Shown in pieces: positions 23,844 to 32,747 of a stretch of 64,000 nt of DNA. Under the pieces are notes generated by a model that saw only the letters and a list, made by a program, of their open reading frames with translations, searched no databases and had not been told where the DNA came from. Within the stretch, counting starts at the first letter, position 1. Each line of letters opens with the position of its first letter. The stretch lies in assembly GCA_033439265.1 (NCBI GenBank), contig JAVTVX010000011.1, positions 14,343,090 through 14,407,089 on the forward strand. The letters are read 5' to 3'. Both the position numbers and the translations under genes were made by a program. This DNA is from Dillenia suffruticosa (lineage: Eukaryota > Streptophyta > Magnoliopsida > Dilleniales > Dilleniaceae).

Positions 23844-24830
23844 CTGTGTATCTGTGGTTCGGTTATCTAAAAAACATACTTCCTGAAATATAGATTTAAT
23901 GAAACTTGGACGGCCAATGAAGTAGCAAGCAGTGCCCAAGCTTCAGTGGCACTCTGTGCAGTTGAAAATAGTTTCCTCAACTCAGCTTCCTTTTTATCCA
24001 ATACCCATCCAGTGCAATACTAATCTTTGATTCAGCCAGATACCCTGTTACATTCCCTTTGAGCTAGGTAAGATTCAGCCCTTGGTCTTGCTTTTTTCCA
24101 TAACGTCTGATTCCTTACTTGATGGAGCAACTGTTGTAGTCGGAACCATTGCAACTGAAACAACTTCACTCTGCCTCAACAATTCTTCCTATGCATAAAT
24201 GAGCCACTTCTTTTTGCATCATCAGCATCCTGATCTTCCATAGTTGCAAGCCCACGTTCAATATACCCTGCCTTGGCTATCTTTCATGACTGTTCAACGA
24301 ATCTTAGTTCAACTTTATCCCATTTTATGTTCTCAGGAACAGGCAAACCAAGCTTCCCAACAACATTGAAGTTGGCTACCTCATTAAGGTTCTTCCAAAA
24401 TTGTTTTATCTGTCAACTTAGTCTCACCAGCTTGTATCAACGGCGACAAGGCATTCCCTTCACTGGCACAATTACTGCCTATGACACGTTCCTGCAATTT
24501 GCTGTCATCCTTGCCTCTTGTAACATCCAATGAGCCTTCTGGACTAAACTCCAGCTGTGAAGGCCAGTCTGGCATAGTAGCAAGGATGCTTGGGGTATCA
24601 TCTTTCCAGTTATTTTTACGGTTGCCTCCTAAATGGCCCTTTCAAGTGCATGTGCCATTAAATGATTTTTAACTGACAAAAAGCATACTGAACAAATTGG
24701 TGTGCCTGCACAGTTTCTGAGCCAACAGTTGTTTTCAGAGCAGAGGCGGAAACCGTACTTCAAAAAAGCCCTGAGACAAAAGGGTTTCTCCACTCCACCC
24801 CTTCTTTTCTTCATTAATTTCGTCAAAAGT
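23844..24830 (-). pseudogene. Pseudogene of a plant class-3 lipase (At4g13550-like) fragment
   Basis: Reading the minus strand from about 24660: segments containing MAHALERAI (then a stop) and ILATMPDWPSQLEFSPEGSL; after a frameshift near 24390, WKNLNEVANFNVVGKLGLPV and PENIKWDKVELR; a stop, then KIAKAGYIERGLATMEDQDA; another stop; and finally LDKKEAELRKLFSTAQSATE with AWALLATSL, then, after a one-base deletion near 23921, RPSFIKSIFQEVCFLDNRTT. The last part ends at a normal-looking donor (CAG/GTAAGT). I recognise this order from plant C2-plus-lipase-3 proteins, where it precedes the catalytic GXSXG domain, which is absent here. The gene is truncated and has at least two stops and two frameshifts. 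Family recognition is from memory. Confidence 0.7.
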
Positions 24831-25991
24831 TTTGTACTTAATCTGTGAGAATACCACTGGCATGAAAATATAACCTGTCAGAATAGGACTTCCCTGAAAT
24901 ATATTTCTTTTCTTGTAAAATGAACAAGAGAAGGGAAGGAGTGAGCATTAAAAGTCACTCCTACAACTTAGGAGATGTCGGAGAACAGAATATAACTAGT
25001 CCAATCAGACACAAGGTTAAGCATCATTCCCAGACTTGAACTGCTTCCTAACTTTCGTCATTCATCGGTAGAGACAAGTGCTGAAGCCAATTATTCTACC
25101 GTTAATGGAACCTCTTGAGTGACTAGATTACCTCTGTTAGTTTAGGATTCATCGAAAAATTAAATAATTTTAGTTTATTGCAGGCTGTTTAGTCCCATAG
25201 CATATAAGGAATGGCATAATAGGAGAGGCTGTCTATTAGGACAGGTTCCCAATCCTATACACTATAACTTTCTTCAGCTATTGATGAGCTACCTTTTTCT
25301 GAACTTGATTTTGCTCCAGTCTGATAATTCAAGCTCACAATCTGGTAAAGGAACTCATCTGTGTCACGAATGTTATAATGCAAGGAGATATCAAATTCGA
25401 ACAATAACCTACCTACCAAGAAAACCATTGTGCACGATCATTTCAGACAAACTCTATGGACCAGGCAAGGGTAAGGATAAATGTAATACCTCCAACAATG
25501 TGACGTAATAAAAATCTTCCATATGCTGAAGAAGTCCACTACTATCCTGTAAAGAGCTAAATATATTAATTTCAGTTTTCAGTATCTTTTTAATCAGATC
25601 CTTCTCACCTTTCATCTATAAGATGACCACCAGAAATAAATTGTTCACTGGTCAGAACTGTGCCATAGGAAGCCTACCAACAAACCAACAACGCATACAC
25701 AAGAAACAACCCAAACCAACTCTACACTCTTTTTACCTATGTTGCAGCTGGTTTTGAAGAGAAACAATTGCACCACGAAATGGAAGGTTTTGTATCATAT
25801 CCTGTTTCCAAGATTTTCCCCATCATGATACAAATCTTGTCATGTTCATGTCCCTTACCTGTATCTGTTCTTTAGGGTCATTGCCCTTTTCTTTGTGGGA
25901 TGATTTTGGGGCTGGGGCTGGGGCTGGGGCAGGGACGGTGTTTGGGAGGAAGCTGTGGCTACAGTATGTATTCACAGCCTTTTTTCTCTCT

Positions 25992-26047
<56 letters not shown>

Positions 26048-26092
26048 CATTGTCTTACACAGGACAGGTACGAAGATCTTCACTGACAGAAA
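24831..26092. other. Unassigned region with microsatellite
   Basis: No gene recognised. The only striking sequence is the G-run and GT tract near its right end, listed separately. Short open frames at 25281-25508 and 25842-26106 are motif-free or low complexity. Confidence 0.5.
25908..26046 (+). repeat. G-quadruplex motif followed by a (GT)n microsatellite
   Basis: Four GGGG runs separated by CT lie at 25908-25929, followed by CAGGG at 25930-25934. This fits the G4 rule (four runs of at least three G, loops of two bases). About 70 bases on, 25998-26046 is an almost pure GT tract of about 24 repeats, a classic Z-DNA-prone and polymorphic sequence. Confidence 0.85.
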
Positions 26093-26622
26093 TTAAAAAA
26101 CAATAGCATTAATACTAAAGTAACAGAAATGGGTCGAAATAGGGATAGGGATCTGAATTGGGGTCAAATCGGAGAAATTGAACAGCCAAATGTAATGGAA
26201 ATGGGTACCGAAATCGGGAGGGTTTCCATAGACATCACTCAGAGTAAAGGCCACCTGAATCAATTTAGATTCGTCGACGTTGAGTTTCATATGGTCGTAT
26301 CGATTCCATGGGGACAACTGAGACAGACGATGAGACACCATAGGAAAATGTGACCTGGAAACTCCGTGTCAAAGGAAACGATGGGGTAATGCCCCAGAAT
26401 ATTGCACAACAGACAGATATAGAGAGAGAGATGGAAGATGGGAGCATTTTTGTTGGCTATGATTTCCGACCGTTGTTTGATATATGGGTTCTGCTCCTGC
26501 AATTGAAATCGGGAAGCCGCTGCCGAACGCGGGACGTTCTTCTCTTTAATCACAACGGCCGCCACATGGGGCATTGTTGATCCCTTTGGAGATACCATAA
26601 CCGTCCGATTTTTGTTCTCCAT
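26093..26622 (-). pseudogene. CAF1-type CCR4-NOT deadenylase pseudogene, copy A
   Basis: On the minus strand, YPIVSFDTEFPG (about 26378-26343) matches the first exonuclease motif of CAF1/POP2 deadenylases (D-T-E-F-P-G, with catalytic Asp and Glu). After a frame change come YDHMKLNVDESKLIQVAFTL and SDVYGNPPDFGTHFHYIWLF, then NFSDL, matching the family region K-x-N-V-D-x-x-K-L-I-Q-L-G-L-T-L-S-D. The N-terminal segment (AAVVIKEKNV) may be the family's start. The remaining DEDD motifs are absent. It looks like an intronless fragment, which suits intronless plant CAF1 genes. Confidence 0.75.
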
Positions 26623-28224
26623 TCTAGAAAAAATTTCTTTTCAAGATTTCCTATATGTTTGGAAGAGTTCAAAATAGTTTTGAAATTTATTTTCTATTAC
26701 TACCAAAATTACAACCTGTCATGTATCATTTTTCTTGATTTTCATACTCTTTTAAGGAAATATTCTCCTAATCCGAGGAAATGTCAAAAGGAAAACTCTT
26801 ATTCCGTAATTTTATTATATTTTTTTCAAAATTTTCTTAGACCACGAAAAGGTCTTCTTGAAGAAAAATGAAAGTGGTAGTAGAAAAATTGTGTTCCATC
26901 AATCTTCCGCAGATGGCTTTCCATTATGAAGGATGATTGTTTCCCGGATGTATGGCTGAGAAGTAATTTTTTTTTTAAATATATTATTAATTGATATTTG
27001 AAATCATATTTTTATTAATTCGATTTGAGTATTAACATATTTATTTTAAAAATAATTTTCTTAAAATAATTTTTTTATTTATAAGTTTTAAATTTAAGAT
27101 TTAGTTAAGATTTCTACTAAATTGATTGTTATACGAATAGAATAGAAGCGTGACAAACGAACCCTTCGAATTGACTTTGGTGCTCCCTTTTGACAATCCC
27201 TTCTATAATAATTGGATATTACTAAGCATGTTCATGATTTGGCGTCTTTAGAGAAGGTGAACAGAACGAATAGGAGTACGACATTCCATACTTAGAGAAA
27301 ATTTTTTATGGGTACACGACACATGATGTTATGCTGAAGCAAAGTCACATAATAAACAGTCCCACTAGAAGAAGAAAAGATTCCCACATTCAAAGATGTT
27401 TCAGACTCAACTTTGCGTGCTGAAAACCCAGATACCATGCCATCAGCCTCTTGGGAATGGTCGGAGACAATTGGTATTTAGAGTAGTGGGAATGGAATAT
27501 TTTAATAGTATTCTCAAAATCTTTAAACATTATTTATCCTCCCTCATTTTTTTAAATAATATAGTTTTTTTTATTCACTTGATACACAAAATGTTTCTCG
27601 ACTTAATGTGAGTAGGGGAATGGTAAACGTATATGTACGTAGTATTTTTCTTATTTTTTTTATAAAGAAACTGTTTTCAGATCTTAAATCCGTGATCTCG
27701 AGATCACCAAATAAGCAATCCAACCATTGCATCAAGATTTACCCATAAGTGATTAAATAATATAGTATTAGAGTAAAAATAATGAAGCATATACATCCAA
27801 TGAGAAAGATAAAACCCTAAAGAGAAAAAGAAAAAGGAAGAAATTATTATCAGAGGCAATTCTTTTTCTTTTCCATTCTCAAGTGATTGTAAAAATGTTT
27901 AAAAATTGTAAAAGGATTCTGCCATAGCAAATCAAACCTTTGAAAAATGTTCAAATCCGTATAGATGTAAAATTGTGAAATATTTTCATATTTTTACATT
28001 CTATACTTCAATATTTTTACATTTTACACGTCTGTTTTAGTATTTTTTTCATTATAAATTCATTTTGATTTTTCTAATTTTAAATTTGATGTATAAATTA
28101 TTAAACACTAAATTTAATATATCTTATACAAAATGATAATAAAATAATACTTGTGCTAATGTGTATATTAATTATAAATGTAAATATAATCTAACGGTTA
28201 ATATAATAAATAATTTTTTTGGAG
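26623..28224. other. AT-rich intergenic region
   Basis: No gene recognised. Positions 26966-27135 and 27660-27770 show minus-strand SINE-like features (AATTGATATTTGAAATCATA; GTGATCTCGAGATCAC as a B-box-like core). No target-site duplications were evident. Confidence 0.45.
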
Positions 28225-28331
28225 AGGACAGACTAGAGTTCTAATGATAAGTTTATATAAGAGTTACCATGATCAAGTAATTTAGACTCTTAAGCTTTCT
28301 ATCGAACCCAAAAAAAAAAAAAAAAAAAAAA
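28225..28331 (+). mobile_element. Short retroposon with 21-base A tail
   Basis: GGACAGACTAGAGTTCTAAT begins a roughly 85-base unit ending CTATCGAACCC, followed by a pure A tract at about 28311-28331. The structure fits a short retroposed element unlike the main SINE family of this window. I found no convincing target-site duplication. Confidence 0.4.
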
Positions 28332-28576
28332 ATCTATATTTATTTATTTTTTAAACTTTGTACACTCACCTTTCGTTTTACTTTAAAAGGCCCTTGAAGA
28401 TTTTCCAAGGGAAACGATTTTAAACCTAACTATTTTATCTTTATTTTTTTTATCTTTTAGCCCCAAACCTAATCGATGCATATGCGAAATCGAAACTAAT
28501 TTCATTTGAAAAAAAAAAGGAAGAAAATAGGCATGAGAGAAGTGGACTTAAAATGTCTAAAACCAAAATTAAAGAG

Positions 28577-28752
28577 TTAGTCTAGTAAAATATGATTTTA
28601 GATCCATTAATCAAGATCCCGAATTCGACTCGTGACTTTGGTATGAAAAAAATTACGTTAGGAGGGTAATCCCCTAAATGAGTTACTGCAAATCCCGAAT
28701 CGAATTAATCGAAATATAAGTTCGGATACCGATTTATATATTACCCAAAAAA
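28577..28752 (+). mobile_element. tRNA-derived SINE with 13-bp near-perfect target-site duplication
   Basis: AAAATTAAAGAGT (28564-28576) and AAAATTAAGGAGT (28753-28765) flank a unit with A-box-like TAGTCTAGTAAAATATG, B-box-like CCCGAATTCGACTCGTG, a conserved tail block CCCGAATCGAATTAATCG and an A-rich end. Its internal order matches the other SINEs of this family in the window. Confidence 0.7.
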
Positions 28753-29310
28753 AAAATTAAGGAGTAAAATGATTAATGTGATCTAGACTTAGGTTTTATG
28801 TTGGAATTCAGAAAATCTAATATGTGATTTAGTTTCTTTCACTAATAGCTATACTTGTACCTAATGGTAGTAAAAAAATATATTTTGTTACTTTTTTAAT
28901 TAATTTTTAAACATTATTCCAATTAAAAGAAAGTATCTTATTTATTTTTTATTTTTGAGATAAAAAAGTGCTCTATATTTCTTTTTTTTTTAAGAAAAAG
29001 AGCAGAAGGAAGAGAGCTGTATAGTTCAACCCGGTTTAGATATTACTATAGAAGTGTCTATTTATTATAAAATGTATAATTTAAATCATAATTACTATTC
29101 TTTCATCCAAATTTGTCACTTTAATTGTATTAAATAAACCGTTTATAATTTAATTTTTTCATATTTTTGAAAATAATTTTTATTAATTTGATTCGAGCTT
29201 AACTTATTATAAAATTGATGAAAATGTCTCATGGCCAGAGTGCAAGAATCCTATGCAGAATATTATATATTTACTTGAACAACTATTTTGACAGTAAAAT
29301 CAACGTCATG

Positions 29311-29455
29311 TGAGTTAGTGATAGAATACTAAAATTTTTTAACTAATATCTCGAGTTTAAATTTTGAATATAGAAAAATAAATACGAAGAGAATTCATTT
29401 CTAAATTAAAAATCATAATACTCGAATTGAATTAATTGATAAATAAGATATCAGT
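29311..29455 (+). mobile_element. SINE relic of the same family
   Basis: A-box-like GAGTTAGTGATAGAATACTA is followed by B-box-like ATCTCGAGTTTAAATTTTG and the tail block CTCGAATTGAATTAATTGA. The ends are decayed, and no target-site duplication is visible. Confidence 0.5.
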
Positions 29456-29870
29456 TGTCAAATAAAAAAAATCTACGGTAAAACTATGAATTCAAGTTGC
29501 TAATTAAAGTGTTTGACATAATCAGGAACAAATGCAAAATCAAAAATGTTACTTATGTTTCTTGCCAACCGTGCGTATGTTTCGTGTGGCTGAGACAAAG
29601 AAAACCATAAAAAGGACCCACCTGAAGGCCTCCAGACGTGATGTCTCCGGCCAGCACATATAGTGGATCCAATTGTCTCATGATTTCATTGAGAGGCAAG
29701 ACAACAAAAACCCACGAAGCAAAGATTTGCTTTCCGGACATAATCGATAAACACGAAGAGAACCGACCGATAGTTTTAATAAAATCAAATTAATTAAAAT
29801 ATAATTATGAATATTAATTTATCAAGATAAAAAAGACAAACATAAAGAAAAATAAAGACAAAAGGCTAAC

Positions 29871-30058
29871 ACCGATGGTTCAATTAATTCGAAAATTGAC
29901 GCTCCTTAATCATGATCGGGGATTCAATTCCCTATAAAAATAGAAAAATCAACGATAAGAGACCTACTCCTCAATTAAAGCCTGTAAGTGATTGACCTAG
30001 ATTAATTGAGACGAAACCCTAATAATGGATTAGTGACTTAGTCATCATACCACATAAA
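29871..30058 (+). mobile_element. SINE with perfect 17-bp target-site duplication
   Basis: AAAGACAAAAGGCTAAC occurs at 29854-29870 and again at 30059-30075, exactly flanking a 188-bp unit. The unit starts ACCGATGGTTCAATTAATTC (A-box-like), has a strong B box GGGATTCAATTCCC at 29919-29932, and ends CATACCACATAAAA. Length, Pol III boxes, A-rich 3' end and long target duplication together establish a LINE-mobilised tRNA-derived SINE. Its body differs from the other SINEs here, so it is a second family or subfamily. Confidence 0.88.
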
Positions 30059-30200
30059 AAAGACAAAAGGCTAACATTCCATATCCATGTAATATTATTG
30101 TTATGGGTTGAGTGAGATATGAAATGGGTGGCTTATGAAATGAGAGGTGGATGTGCCTAATGAGGCCCATCGTGGATGTGAAGTTGAGACGTGGACATAT

Positions 30201-30278
30201 TAGTTCTAATGTAATTAATTGGTCATATTCTGTGCCTTTTGTCACTTTGTATATATGGTATATGGAATTCAGGTTATG
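30201..30278. repeat. 78-bp sequence repeated inside the ABCF4 5'-UTR intron
   Basis: 30201-30278 and 32341-32418 align without gaps over 78 bases (both begin TAGTTCTAATGTA, share TGCCTTTTGTCAC, and end near AAGTTATGT / AGGTTATGT), with about 13 differences. The second copy lies within the intron upstream of the ABCF4 start codon. Similarity does not extend outward, so this looks like a dispersed repeat or small duplicated fragment, not a duplicated gene. Confidence 0.7.
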
Positions 30279-30438
30279 TTCTTACTCTTGCAGTGATTTT
30301 GCAAGACTAATATTTTCCAACCTAGTTTTACACAAGAAGGCTAAGGGGTGTTGAAGCACTCCCTCGTTCATCACCCAAACCAAATTCGAAGAACTAACCA
30401 TGACCATCTGCCTCGCCCCCATGCCTAAAATCTCCATT

Positions 30439-30439
<1 letters not shown>

Positions 30440-30473
<34 letters not shown>
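30440..30473. repeat. (CT)n microsatellite
   Basis: A pure CT tract of 17 repeats. The open frame across it (30400-30651) is a by-product of the repeat and is not annotated as a gene. Confidence 0.95.
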
Positions 30474-30475
<2 letters not shown>

Positions 30476-30827
30476 AGGTCTTCAGCTTTAATTCCTCCTC
30501 TTCATTGTCATCTCCTCTTTCCACCGATCCTGTTGTCTTCATTATCGTGTTTGTAAATGGATCGGAAGACGCCCAGATCATATGTATTTCTACAGAAAAA
30601 TGCCAACATCAGTATTTCACATTTTCCCTCATCATCGAATACTTATTCTAAGCGTTTTTCAGTAGCAAAAAAATGAGTATTAAATATATTAATGAGTTTT
30701 TGTAGTTCGTTTCTTTATATATAATTCGTTTATATATATAAGTTTTATAATAAAAATTTAAAAATTTTCTAACTAAATATTTGCTCACTAAAAAAATCAT
30801 AAACATCATTATTTAAATAATTCTAAT

Positions 30828-30965
30828 TGGTTCAGTGATTAAACACTAATATCTCTTCAACAAGATATCTGGTTCGAATTTTGTATATGAAGAAAATAAA
30901 TATATAGAGAGTTTTGTCTTTTAAAAATCTGATTCAATTCAAATTGGATTTAGTTGAATCCAATA
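30828..30965 (+). mobile_element. SINE relic with clear Pol III A and B boxes
   Basis: TTGGTTCAGTGATTAAACAC (A-box-like) is followed after about 35 bases by TCTGGTTCGAATTTTG (B box, close to GGTTCGANNCC), then GAAAATAAATATATAGAGAG and the tail block CTGATTCAATTCAAATTGG. No target-site duplication was found. Confidence 0.6.
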
Positions 30966-31328
30966 TGATTATAGGATATGGTGATTTTTTTTTTTAAGAA
31001 AAAAACCCTTACACTATCATATATAGTTTTTTCTATAAATAAATTAAATACAATTCAAATAAAATTTTGACATAATATTTCGAGTTTGACCGATAGAGAC
31101 AATGAAATAATATGCTCTCAAGTTTAATGATTTAAAATTAAAAAAAAAAAAAAGAATTATAGTTTTTTATATGGATTATAAAAATAATATTAGTGAGGGG
31201 TATTTTCGTTACTTCCCATCTTTTCTGATACTATAATAGAAATTAAAACTTTTTCAGATATTTTTTATTTAGCATCCATCACGGTGCTGCCAAAAAAGGA
31301 AAACAAAAAAATAAAAAGACGTAAAAGG

Positions 31329-31336
31329 CCACGTGG
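31329..31336. promoter_or_regulatory. G-box palindrome upstream of ABCF4
   Basis: CCACGTGG contains the G-box core CACGTG bound by plant bZIP and bHLH factors. It lies about 140-180 bases upstream of the telo-box pair and the presumed first exon of ABCF4, a sensible promoter position. Function is inferred. Confidence 0.45.
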
Positions 31337-31399
31337 ATTGCTCATCTTTCCCAACTCAAACCGTCCAAGCCCTATTTTTCTTCTCCTACGCCTCTCCTC

Positions 31400-32747
31400 C
31401 GGCGCCGCTCTTGTTCTCCTCCTTCTCATCGTCTCTTCGTCTCCTCGTCTCCTCGTCTCCGTCTCCTTCTTGATCTTTTTAGGGTTTTTTTGCTTCCACA
31501 AACCCTAAATCTAGTTTCTGTTCGTACTGGATTTTTCTTCCCTCCTTCTTCTGTCCCCTCTCCCAGATCATTGTTCATTGTCAAGCATATCGACCGTCGA
31601 CGACCATCAATCATTTCTTCGACCGATCCACTGTTAGACGCGACGCCCCACTACCGTCGACCCTCTCTCTACTGTGAATCGTGAATCTAGGCAACCCCTA
31701 AAATTTGCAAGCGGTGATCGACCGATTTCATAGTCTGGTAAGTGAATGAAATTGTACAATTAAATTCCCGATGAAGATTTCACTGTACATCAAATCTCTG
31801 ACATGTTGGATTTTTTGTGCAAGAAATCTGCAAACATAAGGAAGAAGTGATTGAATCTATGGATTTTTTTTATATAGATTTCTAGAGATTTTTTTTTAAT
31901 GGACGTAAGGGTGAGAGAGATTGATATGTTTGGGAATTGGGACTATTCAGAGATTATTTCGAATTTTGCCAAACAATTCCAAACATAACCTTTCAAAACC
32001 TCTCAATACGCAAAAGGAATCGAATTCCTCTAGTATGTATATTGATTAGTTTTAATGAACTTTCAGATTTGAAAATATAGGGATTTTTTTTCAGGATAGT
32101 TGATGTTTTTATTCATTGCAATCTAAATTCATTAGGTCATACCGCGTATGCGGTTTGGGTTGATATGTTTTATTTTTAATTGATTGAAAATTGGGTTAGC
32201 CTAACTTAATTTGTTTCTTGTCTATGATTTTTCCTGAGTTCAGAGGTTGAGAACTAGGGTTTCTATTTTTTTCTTGGCATGATGTTGTTTTCTAATTTTG
32301 GATACTTTTATTTGCAACATGATCTGTGATATCACTATACTAGTTCTAATGTACTTAGTTGGTCTGTTCTTTGCCTTTTGTCACCCTTTACATATGGTAT
32401 ACGGAATTCAAGTTATGTAGGTCGTTGAGATCTTATTGTGCATAGGGTTTGTAAACTATATAAAAATTTTTTCTTGCTAATCTGTTTGGTTGTTGGTTCC
32501 ACTTTTGCCTGCTGTTTTAGATTTTTATTTGCAAACCTGATTTTTCCATTTAAGACTTTTTCTGATATGTTCTTGCAAGTGTAATATCTAAGGACTGGGT
32601 TTACTCTTGATCTGGCTAGTCATCATGTTTATCATTAGACTTGCATTTCTATGGTTTGCTGCCTCATGATCTTTTATTCCGATTTAGCTTAGAAAAATTA
32701 TGTGCATCTCCGCTGATAAAATATGTTTTTTTTGTTGCCAGGTCGTA
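31400..32747 (+). other. ABCF4 5' UTR with a 1004-bp intron
   Basis: A CT-rich leader ends at 31737 before a consensus donor (CTG/GTAAGTG). The acceptor TTTGTTGCCAG ends at 32741, leaving GTCGTA before the ATG at 32748. An in-frame upstream ATG at 32700 lies inside the intron and would add 16 residues (MCISADKICFFCCQVV) that ABCF4 proteins lack, so I start the protein at 32748. The exact transcription start is not determined. Confidence 0.7.
31479..31508. promoter_or_regulatory. Telo-box pair near the ABCF4 transcription start
   Basis: TTAGGGTTT (31479-31487) and AAACCCTAA (31500-31508) are the two orientations of the telo-box, separated by 12 bases. In plants this motif is enriched near the 5' ends of ribosomal-protein and other translation genes. 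A C/T-rich leader surrounds it. Confidence 0.6.

Noticed and set aside
25842..26106. Open frames with a Cys-Val run
   Set aside because: They are the translated GT tract and G-run, with no other coding signal.
29871..30058. tRNA gene suggested by the A and B boxes
   Set aside because: No cloverleaf can be drawn around the boxes; the target-site duplication shows a SINE. I found no genuine tRNA or rRNA gene in the window.
30400..30651. 83-codon open frame with a Leu-Ser run
   Set aside because: The run is simply the (CT)n microsatellite; the flanks show no homology, acceptor or donor.
32700..32747. Upstream in-frame ATG extending ABCF4 by 16 residues
   Set aside because: It lies before a strong CAG acceptor at 32741 and would be spliced out; known family proteins begin at the equivalent of MGRRKGE.
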